From: Nitrospirota bacterium
GTDB lineage: Bacteria > Nitrospirota > Thermodesulfovibrionia > Thermodesulfovibrionales > Magnetobacteriaceae
Assembly: GCA_015233725.1 (NCBI GenBank)
Contig: JADFXD010000002.1
Span: forward strand, 22,437 to 86,436
Direction of reading: 5' to 3'
Length of the DNA: 64,000 bases
The position numbers and the translations under genes were made by a program. Below the pieces are notes generated by a model. The model was not told the DNA's origin. It was given only the letters and a program-made list of their open reading frames with translations, and made no database searches. Below are positions 35,490 through 44,074 of this stretch, one piece after another; the first letter of the stretch is position 1; each line of letters begins with the position of its first letter.

Positions 35490-38237
35490 CTATAGCTTAT
35501 CTATCCTGACTGCGCAGGCCTTGTACTCTGGGGTGCCGGCGATGGGGTCGCGTACCCCAGAGGTCAGGATGTTTGTAAGTGCGTCCTCAAAGTGAAAGGC
35601 CAGAAACACGTTGCCTGCCTGTGAGCGTTGAGTTACCTCTGCTTTAACATATATCTCTCCCCGACGTGATGACACCCTGACTTTTTCGCCGTGGGCTATG
35701 TTTAGTCGTGTGGCATCGGCGTGGTTTATCTCTATCGTCTCCTCAGGGGACAGCTCCATGATCCCCCTGACCCGCCTTGTCATAGAGCCGTTGTTGTAGT
35801 GTTGCAGTCTCCGGCCCGTGATAAGGACATATGGGTACTCTGTATTGGGCAACTCGCCAGAGCCTGCGTGCTCTACGGCTACGAACAGGGCCTTTCCACT
35901 GGGACGATTGAACTGCAGCTCATAGAGCGTGGTCGTACCGGGATGGTCTTTGGTAGGACAGGGCCATTGTATACCCTGTTTTTCAATCCGCTCGTAGCTG
36001 ATACCGCCGTAGTTGGGGGTCAGGCTTGCTATCTCGTCCATTATCTCAGAGGGGTGGGTATAGTTCATCTCAAACCCCATCCTCTTTGAGAGCTCCTGGA
36101 GAACCTGCCACTCGGCCATACCGGCAAGGGGTTCTATGGCCTTTCTGACCCTCTGCACCCTGCGTTCGCCGTTTGTGAATGTGCCATCCTTCTCCGCAAA
36201 GGATGCCCCGGGCAGGATGACGTCGGCAAAGCGTGTTGTATGGGTGTGGAATATGTCACAGACGACGAAGAACTCAAGGGCGTCAAATGCCTTCCATATA
36301 TGATTGATATTGGGATCGGTATGGGCGGTATCGGCTCCCATGGTGAATAGCCCTTTGAATGTTCCCTCGATGGCCCTATCAAACATCTCTACGGATTTGA
36401 GACCGGCAATGGTTGGGAGTTTTACATCCCATGCCCGTTCAAACTTTTCTCTGACCTCGGGCTTTGATACATACTGGTATCCCGTATATACATTTGGGGC
36501 AGGCCCCATGTCGGAGGCACCCTGGACGTTGTTCTGTCCCCTCAGCGCCATTATGCCCGTTGACGGTCTGCCGATATGTCCGCATGTAAAGGCAAGGTTG
36601 GCTATAGCCATGACATTTTCAGTACCCGTGTGATGCTCGGTGACGCCAAGGCCGTAGAGGATCATGGCATTTTTGGCCTTTGCGTAGAGGCGTGCTGCCT
36701 TTTCGAGCTTGTCTACTGAAACCCCGGTTATCTGTTGGGTGTATTGTGGGGTGTATTTCTTGACGGCTTCTCTGAGTTCATCGAATCCCTCGGTACGGTT
36801 TTTGATGAACTCGTCGTTTTGGAGTCCGTCTCTGAGTATGATATGGATAAGACCGTGTAACAGGGCGATGTTTGACCCTGGCCTTAAGTTCAGCCAGACA
36901 TCGGAGAACTTGACAAGGTCAATACGCCTGGGGTCGCCAATGATGATCCTGGCGCCGTTTCTGATTGCCGCATTTACGTGAAGGGACACTATGGGGTGTC
37001 CTTCCGTGGTGTTTGAGCCAAATATAAACAGCACGTCGGCATCCTTTATCTGTTCCAGGGAGTTACTCGCGGCTCCCGCACCCAATGAGGTGGCCAGACC
37101 GGCCACAGTTGGGGCATGTCAGACACGGGCACAGTTATCCACATTGTTGGTGTTGAGTGCCACCCGCACCCATTTTGCAAACAGGTAATTCTCCTCGTTG
37201 GTGCATCGTGAGGAAGAGAACCCTCCTACACTGTCGGGGCCGTATTTGTTTTTTAGTTCCATGAACTTCGATGCCACAAGGTCGAGGGCCTCATCCCACT
37301 CTGCCTCTCTGAATACGGCCATCGGGTCTTTCAGAACCTCCGGGGAGGTATCCGTTACGCCCTCGCGGCGGATGAGGGGTTTGGTTATCCTGTCGGGGTG
37401 TTGTATGAAGTCATAGCCAAAGCGTCCCTTTACGCATAGGTTTCCTTTGTTGACGGGGGCGGCGTAGTCGGATGTGACCTTGACGATCTTACCTTTATTG
37501 ACGTTGAGGTAGAAGTTGCAGCCTGTGCCACAGTATGTACAGGTCGTACGCACGCGCTCAACGCTGCCGACCCGGCCCTTGCCCCGTGCCTGTTTTTCGG
37601 TGAGCGCCCCCACAGGACAGGCCGAGACACACTGGCCACAGAACACACATATATCCGGCGTGAGGGGCTTTCCAAAGGCCGTGTCGGGCTTGGAGTAAAA
37701 TCCCCTGCCGGTCATATCTATCGTGCCCTTCATCACCACGTTCTGACAGATGTTGACGCAACGACCGCACAACACACACTTATTGGGGTCGTAAGAGATG
37801 AAGGGATTGTCGTCCTTTTTAGGCAGATTCCACATCTCACCATAGTAATTGTCGTATCTGACGCCATACATATAGACAAGTTCCTGAAGCGTACATGCCC
37901 CAGCCTTTTCGCATAACATGCAGTCGTTGGGGTGATTGGACAACAGTAGCTCCAGTACAGTCTTTCTGAGCCTGGTTATCCTGTCGCTATCTGTTGTCAC
38001 CTCCATGCCTTCCCTGATCGGGGTTGTACAGGACGACAGGGGTCGCCCCTGTCCCTTTACCTCCACCAGACAGAGCCGGCAGCCACCATAGGCCTCCAGG
38101 CGCTCGTCGTAGCACAGCGTTGGCACATATATGCCGCTGTCACGGCAGACCTGTAAGATCGTCTTACCACTTGCAGCGGTAACCGTCTTACCGTTTATAG
38201 TCAATGTTATCGTATCTTGCGCAATTGCTGTTGTCAC
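35490..38237 (-). CDS. fdhA: Selenocysteine-containing formate dehydrogenase, catalytic subunit
   Basis: Reversible formate/CO2 oxidoreductase of the NAD-linked, NuoG-like type; 915 residues. N-terminal [2Fe-2S] domain (Cys pattern CYDERLEAYGGCRLC), a His/Cys cluster domain (HPNDCMLC...C), two [4Fe-4S] motifs (CVLCGRC, CVFCGQC), then the [4Fe-4S] CTYCGTGC and Mo/W-bis-MGD domains. An in-frame TGA at 37119-37121 (residue 373) reads as Sec in ARV-U-HAPTVAGL, the conserved position of E. coli FdhF, with a good SECIS next to it. So this is one gene, not two. Start GTG 38237 after AAGGAG. Sec insertion needs selABCD elsewhere in the genome. Confidence 0.96.
37081..37121 (-). promoter_or_regulatory. 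Selenocysteine codon and bacterial SECIS element
   Basis: After UGA: lower stem CCCAA (37109-37113) with UUGGG (37081-37085), upper stem GUGGCC/GGCCAC, and apical loop GGUCU (37096-37100). The loop sequence and the 18-nt distance from UGA to it equal those of the E. coli fdhF SECIS as I recall it. SelB-GTP would bind this hairpin. Confidence 0.93.
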
Positions 38238-38266
38238 TTTAAATCTCCTTTATACTTAATGACGTC

Positions 38267-40051
38267 TCAGCGTTTATCTACCGCGTTAAACTTACACACG
38301 TCATAACACGAGTTACACTTTATACACAGGCCATGATCGATATAGTGAGTCTTTTTCTTCTCACCGGTGATGGCCTTAACCGGACACACCCTGGCACACA
38401 TCGTACAGCCCGTGCAGGCGTCTTCCTTGATAGTGTACGTCAGCAGTGCCTTACACACGCCAGCCGGACAGCGTTTGTCTATGATGTGGGCATCATACTC
38501 GTCCCTGAAGTACTTTAACGTACTCAGTATTGGGTTTGGGGCGGTCTGCCCCAGTCCGCACAGGCTTGAGTCTATGACATCCCTTGCCAAGGCCTCTAGT
38601 GTAACCAGGTCGTTGGCCTTGCCCTTACCCTCGGTAATCCTGGTGAGGATCTCCAGGAGTCTCTTTGTCCCCACGCGGCAGGGCGTACACTTGCCGCAGG
38701 ATTCCGCCTGGGTGAACTCGAGGAAGTACTTGGCGATATTGACCATGCAGTCGCCCTCATCCAGGACGACCATGCCGCCAGAGCCCATGATAGAGCCAAC
38801 ACTGGCCAGCGACTCGTAATCAAGATGGGTGTCCAGGAGACTCTCCGGGATACATCCACCGGATGGGCCACCGGTCTGTACGGCCTTAAACCGCCTGTCC
38901 TTTTCTATACCCCCGCCTATACCGTAGATGACCTTGCGCAGGGGGATACCCATCGGCACCTCGATGAGGCCGGAGTTCTTTATCTTTCCAGTGAGGGCAA
39001 ACACCTTTGTCCCCTTGCTCTTTTCCGTCCCAAGGGAGGCAAACCACTCTGCCCCTCGTCTGATTATGTACGTGACATTAGCCAACGTCTCGACGTTGTT
39101 TATGATCGTGGGTTTACCAAACAGCCCCTTTTGTGCGGGAAACGGGGGCTTGCTTCGCGGCATACCCCTGTTACCCTCGATGGAGGCTATCAGGGCCGTC
39201 TCCTCACCGCAGACAAACGCCCCGGCTCCGAGCTTGACCTTGATGTCGAACTTAACCCCTCTGCCAAAGATGTTGTCGCCCAGAAAGCCCTTCTGACGAG
39301 CATGTTTCAGCGCCAGCTCCAGCCTCTGTACGGCCAGGGGGTACTCAGCCCTTATGTAGACGTAGCCCTTCGTTGTACCAATGGCATACGCGGCGATGAT
39401 CATCCCCTCGATAACGACGTGCGGGTTGCCCTCCACAACTGACCTGTCCATAAATGCCCCTGGGTCGCCCTCATCGGCGTTACAGATGAGGTACTTCTGC
39501 GAGGCCTGCTCTTTGGAGCCAAACTCCCACTTCAGCCCCGTGGGGAAGCCTGCCCCACCCCTGCCCCTTAGCCCCGACAGCTTTATGGTGTCAATGGTAT
39601 CCTGCGGTGATAGCGTGGCCAGCACCTTTTTAGCCGCCTCATAGCCCCCAACCTTGATATACGCCTCTATGTCCTCGGGGTCTATCAGCCCACACTCAGA
39701 GAGGACTACCTTGAGCTGTTTGTCCTCAAAGTTATGGTAGTCCACACCGGCGGCAAACTCCTCAACAGGCTGACCACCGACGACGTGTTCGTTGACTATA
39801 CGGGCAACCCTGTCGAGTGTTACCTGCTCGTATGTTGTCTTCGTACCATCGATAGAGACGTCCACCAGCACGTCTCTGGCACAGAAGCCTCTACAACCTA
39901 CCCTGTGCAGGTCGCAGTGTTTTTGGGCATGCAGAGTGGTCTCCACACCAGCACTAGCCAGTTCTACGGAGAACATCTCCATGACCTCCCTGGCCCCGGC
40001 CGCTAGTCCCCCTGTCCCCATGCACACGCTTATACTGATCTGTCTACTCAC
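38267..40051 (-). CDS. fdhB: NuoF-like diaphorase subunit of formate dehydrogenase
   Basis: 594 residues. N-terminal thioredoxin-like [2Fe-2S] domain (about 1-100; Cys in VGCRGFC), NuoF core with GLRGRGGAGFPTGLKW (NAD/FMN site), SLBB region, [4Fe-4S] ligands SCGKCTPC, and two C-terminal ferredoxin clusters (CTGCTMCARVCP, CIKCNSCYDVC). It passes electrons between NAD(H) and the FdhA clusters. The three-subunit layout resembles HydABC/NfnAB-related and electron-bifurcating formate dehydrogenases, but bifurcation cannot be decided from sequence. GTG start at 40051, 8 bp inside the NuoE-like gene. Confidence 0.94.
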   Translation of the reverse strand: MSRQISISVCMGTGGLAAGAREVMEMFSVELASAGVETTLHAQKHCDLHRVGCRGFCARDVLVDVSIDGTKTTYEQVTLDRVARIVNEHVVGGQPVEEFAAGVDYHNFEDKQLKVVLSECGLIDPEDIEAYIKVGGYEAAKKVLATLSPQDTIDTIKLSGLRGRGGAGFPTGLKWEFGSKEQASQKYLICNADEGDPGAFMDRSVVEGNPHVVIEGMIIAAYAIGTTKGYVYIRAEYPLAVQRLELALKHARQKGFLGDNIFGRGVKFDIKVKLGAGAFVCGEETALIASIEGNRGMPRSKPPFPAQKGLFGKPTIINNVETLANVTYIIRRGAEWFASLGTEKSKGTKVFALTGKIKNSGLIEVPMGIPLRKVIYGIGGGIEKDRRFKAVQTGGPSGGCIPESLLDTHLDYESLASVGSIMGSGGMVVLDEGDCMVNIAKYFLEFTQAESCGKCTPCRVGTKRLLEILTRITEGKGKANDLVTLEALARDVIDSSLCGLGQTAPNPILSTLKYFRDEYDAHIIDKRCPAGVCKALLTYTIKEDACTGCTMCARVCPVKAITGEKKKTHYIDHGLCIKCNSCYDVCKFNAVDKR

Positions 40052-40511
40052 TTTCGTCCTCTCTCATGGCCTTTACCATCCTTAACAACTGGTTTATGTT
40101 GGCCTTGCCATGTACCTTTTTGTTGACTATGGCCACGGGGGCAATGCTGCAGGCCCCCACGCAGGCCACCTTTTCGATGGTTATCAGGCCGTCCTTGGTG
40201 GTAGAATCTGTCGAGGTTAGAGCAGTCTCCCGCTGAAGCCTTTCAATGAGCTTCTCCGACCCCTTGACGTGACACGCCGTGCCACAACAAAGGGTAAATA
40301 TGTTTTTTCCACGCGGCTTAAGGTGAAACTGCGCATAGAAAGTGGCAACCCCATAAAACCTGCTAATAGGAATCTCCAACGAATGCGATATGTAGGCAAC
40401 CGCCTCCTGCGGGATGTAGTTAAACTCATCCTGCAACTGCTGTAAGATGGAAACGAGATTGCCCTCGTTGTGTCGATAGTCTGCGATTATGCTATCCAGC
40501 TTTTCTGTCAT
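40044..40511 (-). CDS. fdhC: NuoE-like [2Fe-2S] subunit of formate dehydrogenase
   Basis: 155 residues; thioredoxin-fold ferredoxin with ligands in CCGTACH and CVGACSIAP. First gene of the formate operon. GGAAG about 7 nt before ATG 40511. Partner of the NuoF-like subunit. The letter of the symbol varies between organisms. Confidence 0.93.
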   Translation of the reverse strand: MTEKLDSIIADYRHNEGNLVSILQQLQDEFNYIPQEAVAYISHSLEIPISRFYGVATFYAQFHLKPRGKNIFTLCCGTACHVKGSEKLIERLQRETALTSTDSTTKDGLITIEKVACVGACSIAPVAIVNKKVHGKANINQLLRMVKAMREDESE

Positions 40512-40548
40512 TTATCCAACTTCCTCTTCAATATTAATATTATCTATG

Positions 40549-40576
40549 ATAATACGCATATGAACCTAATCATATG
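40549..40576 (-). promoter_or_regulatory. Possible promoter and operator of the formate operon
   Basis: Inverted repeat CATATGA-ACCTAA-TCATATG (40557-40576) overlaps a possible -35 (TTCATA) and spacer for TATTAT (40549-40554) on the minus strand. A dimeric regulator binding there would compete with RNA polymerase. It also overlaps the 3' end of purE. Confidence 0.4.
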
Positions 40577-41096
40577 AATTATCTAATCCCTCACACCTGC
40601 CACCGTAGGGAGCAAAGTGATCAATCTTTTCAAGCAGTAGTTTCTTGGCCTTGAGCCTATAGGCATCGAGTATACCCCTGACCTCGGGGTATTTGATAGA
40701 GAGGATAGCGGCGGCCAGAAATGCCCCATTGGCGGCGCCATTAATGGCAACAGTGGCCACTGGGATCCCCGATGGCATCTGCACGGTTGACAATAAGGCA
40801 TCCATACCATTTAACTCACCCGATTTAATTGGAACACCGATTACGGGCAGCGTAGAGTAAGCTGCAATGGAGCCGGCCAAGTGGGCAGCCATCCCGGCCC
40901 CGGCGATGATGACCTCAAGCCCTCTGTCCCTGGCAGTCCTTGCGTACTCCGCCGTGATCTCGGGCAGTCTGTGTGCCGAACAGACCTTCATCTCATATCT
41001 AATACCCATGTCCCTGAGCACTTCTGCTGCCCTGGACATTACAGGCATATCACTGGCGCTGCCCATCACGATCCCTATAACAGGCCCTTCGCTCAT
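40566..41096 (-). CDS. purE: N5-carboxyaminoimidazole ribonucleotide mutase
   Basis: Converts N5-CAIR to CAIR in purine synthesis. 176 residues; class I PurE motifs [27 protein letters not shown] and the GVPIKS loop. Start ATG 41096 with GGAGG 6 nt upstream. A longer in-frame start at 41225 would translate two copies of the GGGGTGAGGCACCCC repeat and is rejected. Nothing nearby belongs to purine synthesis. Confidence 0.95.
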   Translation of the reverse strand: MSEGPVIGIVMGSASDMPVMSRAAEVLRDMGIRYEMKVCSAHRLPEITAEYARTARDRGLEVIIAGAGMAAHLAGSIAAYSTLPVIGVPIKSGELNGMDALLSTVQMPSGIPVATVAINGAANGAFLAAAILSIKYPEVRGILDAYRLKAKKLLLEKIDHFAPYGGRCEGLDNSYD

Positions 41097-41100
41097 ATGT

Positions 41101-41160
41101 CCCTCCAAGGGGTGAGGCACCCCCGCCATAAAATGGGGTGAGGCACCCCTGCCATAAAAA
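41101..41160. repeat. Two copies of the GGGGTGAGGCACCCC element
   Basis: Copies at 41109-41123 and 41135-41149, each followed by GCCATAAAA. The first abuts the purE Shine-Dalgarno (CCCTTGGAGGGACAT on the minus strand), so the element may have supplied the ribosome site. Confidence 0.8.
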
Positions 41161-41268
41161 TGAAATTGGCAGAAGTTTGCAAATAGCAAACAACACTGAT
41201 AAGAATAAATTCTAACATATTTCACCCAAAAATAGAAGGCAAATTTATTTGAGGAGGTGGGACAGTGG

Positions 41269-41297
41269 TTGTGTTTTAGGCGTTGAGGTTGTATAAT
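41269..41297 (+). promoter_or_regulatory. Sigma70-like promoter of the DUF1640-like gene
   Basis: TTGTGT (41269-41274), 17 nt, TATAAT (41292-41297), then 6 nt to ATG 41304. No Shine-Dalgarno; a leaderless start is predicted. Confidence 0.7.
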
Positions 41298-41303
41298 AAA
41301 ACT

Positions 41304-41963
41304 ATGCCATTGACGTTACCAATAGAAGTGTATGAGGCGTTTGAGAAGGGGCTCGGTTATGAGGAGTCTAAACATGTCGTGAAGGCCTTTGAGACGGCAA
41401 TCTCAGATATCACCGATTACAAGTGGCAAACCAACAAGGAAGAAATCTTGTCGGAGGTGAGAAAGGAATTCTCGGAAGTAAGAAGAGAGTTCTCGGAGCT
41501 GAGAAGAGATTTCTTGGAGCTGAGAAAAGATACGGACAGGAAGTTCTCCGAGATGGACAGGAAGTTCTCCGAGCTAATAGACAAGAAGTTCGGAGAGGTG
41601 GACAAGAAGTTTGCGGAACTGGATAATAAGTTCTCCGAGCTAATAGACAAGAAGTTTGCGGAACTGGATAATAAGTTCACCGAGCTAATAGACAAGAAGT
41701 TCGGGGAAGTGGATAAGAAGTTTGCCACAAAATCTGACTTGGCCTTGTTAGAAAGCAGGATTAGCGAACGGTTTACCCGCCTCGAGGGTAAAATGGACGG
41801 CGAGTTTAAGAGAATCGATGGTGAGTTTAAGAGAATCGATGGCGAGTTCAAGGCCATGCGACTTGAGATGAAGATATTCTTTCTGCTTATCGCCTTATTG
41901 ATCCTTGCCACCAATCCCAGGGCGCTTGACATGATCGCCAAGGTCTTCGGCTTTGTGAAGTAG
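41304..41963 (+). CDS. DUF1640-like coiled-coil protein with C-terminal membrane anchor
   Basis: 219 residues. Globular N-terminus (about 1-45), then a long coiled coil made of 11-residue-type repeats (DKKFAELDNKFSELI and variants, about 60-145), a short GEFKRIDGEFK repeat, and one hydrophobic helix near the C-terminus (FFLLIALLILA). The pattern matches small bacterial DUF1640 proteins. The DNA repeats at about 41560-41740 show recent internal duplication. Function unknown. Confidence 0.82.
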   Translation: MPLTLPIEVYEAFEKGLGYEESKHVVKAFETAISDITDYKWQTNKEEILSEVRKEFSEVRREFSELRRDFLELRKDTDRKFSEMDRKFSELIDKKFGEVDKKFAELDNKFSELIDKKFAELDNKFTELIDKKFGEVDKKFATKSDLALLESRISERFTRLEGKMDGEFKRIDGEFKRIDGEFKAMRLEMKIFFLLIALLILATNPRALDMIAKVFGFVK

Positions 41964-42426
41964 AGCACTCCCCCTCATATCTGAAACACCCCTGCCCTAA
42001 GACCACTGACCCCACTGATCAAAGGCTATAACATCCTCTCCTGCCTGGCATACTGCCATGCAATATACGGACTTATAGCAACTTGGCACAGCCAGGCTCT
42101 GCCACATGGATATGGTCTCGGCATCACTTACCCTCCTTCTGTAATCGGAAGAATCCTTGCTAAGTAAGAGAGCATAAACGTTTATAACAATATCACCCCC
42201 TAAGATAAAGAAAAAAGGGAGGCGGCTCCGCCCCTCCCTCGGACCCACCCCGCAAGGGGGCCAGCCCCCTTGACCCCTTCCTGCTCGTTATAGTTATTTA
42301 TGATTTCCTGCTTATTGACAACACCTTTTGCTTTTATTTACCATCTTAATAGATGTAAGATGCAGACAGGGACGCACAAGTCTCTTGCACTACCATAAAC
42401 TAATTAAGTACCCTTTGGAGGATTTT
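41964..42426. other. 463-bp gap with a composite repeat and no firm gene
   Basis: Holds a composite repeat at 42210-42285 (GGGAGGCGGCTCCGCCCC and CAAGGGGGCCAGCCCCCTTG). A minus-strand frame (41997 to about 42200) could encode about 63 residues with two Cys pairs, but it has no convincing start and its upstream part is repeat sequence; it may be a gene remnant. I see no RNA gene. Confidence 0.5.
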
Positions 42427-43155
42427 ATGTCTGAATTTAGTGAGTCACAGTGGGCTAGGCTGGAGTTTAGCAGGGACTATGTTGACAATGCCGACAATTT
42501 CATTGTACAGCGCGCGATGATGTTTGATGTCTTGATGTCGTATTACAGGCACTTTATGCTTGGCAGGGGCGACGTCAATGCACGCGGTATCCTCGACCTT
42601 GGTTGCGGAGATGGCGTTATCACGCACATGCTGCTGAGGCTCGACAACGACGCCCACGCCACGCTTGTGGATGGCTCAGTCGATATGCTCGATAAGGCCA
42701 GGGCAAGGCTGAAGGGGGTTAGTGGCGTCAAGTTTATTCATGCCTCATTTGAAGAAATCATCGGGGATGATATATTGCCAAGGGGGGTTGATTTTGTCGC
42801 CTCATCCCTGGCAATCCACCACCTCAACATGACTGCAAAGACGCTGCTTTTAAGGAAGATATACGACGCCTTAAAGCCCGATGGACACTTCCTCAATATA
42901 GACGTAGTTATAGCTCCTTGCCAGTCGCTGGAGGATTGGTACATGGCACTATGGAAGGAGTGGATTATCCAGAGGCAGGCCTCTCTGAGGCTGGAGGCGA
43001 ACTACGATCACATCCCGGCTAAATACAAGTCACTCGGTGAGAATCAACCAGACACCCTGGATGACCAACTAGAGGCAATGAGAGACATAGGATTTTACGA
43101 CACCGATTGCTTTTATAAACACGGGATATTTACGATATTTGGCGGTAAGAAGTAA
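42427..43155 (+). CDS. Class I SAM-dependent methyltransferase
   Basis: 242 residues. Motif I ILDLGCGDGVITHML, the acidic end of strand 2 (LVDGSVDML), and the SSLAIHHL motif after strand 4. TTTGGAGG precedes ATG 42427. Resembles small-molecule methyltransferases of the Methyltransf_25 type; substrate unknown. Confidence 0.9.
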   Translation: MSEFSESQWARLEFSRDYVDNADNFIVQRAMMFDVLMSYYRHFMLGRGDVNARGILDLGCGDGVITHMLLRLDNDAHATLVDGSVDMLDKARARLKGVSGVKFIHASFEEIIGDDILPRGVDFVASSLAIHHLNMTAKTLLLRKIYDALKPDGHFLNIDVVIAPCQSLEDWYMALWKEWIIQRQASLRLEANYDHIPAKYKSLGENQPDTLDDQLEAMRDIGFYDTDCFYKHGIFTIFGGKK

Positions 43156-43195
43156 GAAGATGAGATCAAGAACATATCCCTTTTCTTCGTCTTCT

Positions 43196-43780
43196 CTACT
43201 GCAGAGTATAATACGCCCCTGACTGACATGCCTTGCACAGTATCTTGCCATCGACCACACTCTCTCTGGCGTCGGAGATGTGTTCGGCGCATTGGCTGCA
43301 TACGACTCGTCTGAGGGGTTTGCCGGGCATATCTTCTTGGCGGACGTTAAGGGATACTTCCATGCACCTGAACAGTTCTTCATTTGTCATGACCTTGTAG
43401 GCCTCGCACTGGGCCTGCATCTGGTCATCGATGTGGGGGAAGCGGCGTTTTGCTATCTCCCTGGCCTCTTCAATGGCCAACACCCTGATGGCGTGATTTG
43501 TCCTCAGGTTTAAAAACGTGGCTGCCATCTTGCCGTAGTCAACGTATTTTAATGTCCGGTGTCCCAATGTACAACCCGTTACCGATGTAATGGCGTCAGT
43601 GGCACACCTGTCGATCTCCACATAGACGATCAGGTTTTTTCTATCCCTACCCTTTGGCTCCTCTATGCCGATTATGGTAAGCCCCAATATCGACATCCTG
43701 ACGCCAAGCACCTGCCCAGCACACAAATGCCCATGTATCCTGGCCGACTCAGCCAACAGTAGATCAAAATTATAAGCCAT
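43196..43780 (-). CDS. FmdE-family protein with C-terminal zinc ribbon
   Basis: 194 residues. FmdE-like domain (about 5-150) with HGHLCAGQVLGVRM near the N-terminus and CATDAITSVTGCTLG, then a zinc ribbon CSQC...CKAC. The family is named from a protein of the molybdenum formylmethanofuran dehydrogenase operon and is found in many bacteria with unclear role; a link to Mo/W metabolism or to metal handling is possible. It converges on the methyltransferase gene. Confidence 0.88.
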   Translation of the reverse strand: MAYNFDLLLAESARIHGHLCAGQVLGVRMSILGLTIIGIEEPKGRDRKNLIVYVEIDRCATDAITSVTGCTLGHRTLKYVDYGKMAATFLNLRTNHAIRVLAIEEAREIAKRRFPHIDDQMQAQCEAYKVMTNEELFRCMEVSLNVRQEDMPGKPLRRVVCSQCAEHISDARESVVDGKILCKACQSGAYYTLQ

Positions 43781-43941
43781 CCTGTTAATAGCTTAAACCA
43801 CAAAAAGCATATGTGTCAAGGCGTCAAAAAAAAAAAGAATAGGGACGGAGTCACCCCTGGCTCAGGTTGTCGCACCTTTTTTCTAATGCGATTGCCCTGA
43901 ACTAACCATACTCAACCCAAATTAAGCTCACGGCATTGTGG

Positions 43942-44074
43942 TATAATAGTCGCATAAAGTACATGCAGAGGTGGCATCAATGAAAAGTAAGTCGGTCCTG
44001 ACCCGATCCTGCCATAGTCATACAGGTAGCAGCTATGAGCGGGTATGTGGGACAAATGCCCACTTTCCCTGGCG
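43942..44074 (+). ncRNA. Possible structured leader RNA of the exopolysaccharide gene
   Basis: A TATAAT at 43942-43947 and then about 125 nt of untranslated leader, unusual here where leaders are short or absent. It can fold into three hairpins: TCGG/CCGA (43992-44006), CATAG/CTATG (44013-44037) and GTGGG/CCCAC (44047-44063). It matches no riboswitch I know. GGTAGCAGCTATGAGCGGGT slightly resembles JUMPstart/ops elements that precede polysaccharide operons. Confidence 0.35.

Noticed and set aside
37107-37121. Apparent frame break that would split fdhA into two genes
   Set aside because: The TGA is a selenocysteine codon with a conserved context and SECIS hairpin, so one gene is annotated.
41097-41225. 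N-terminal extension of PurE
   Set aside because: It would translate two GGGGTGAGGCACCCC repeats; ATG 41096 has GGAGG and fits the family start.
41997-42248. 83-residue minus-strand frame
   Set aside because: Its first third is repeat DNA and there is no start signal; it may be a remnant, so it is only mentioned under the gap.
43942-44074. c-di-GMP-I riboswitch before the sugar transferase
   Set aside because: The conserved aptamer core and tetraloop-receptor sequences are not visible; kept only as an unnamed structured leader.
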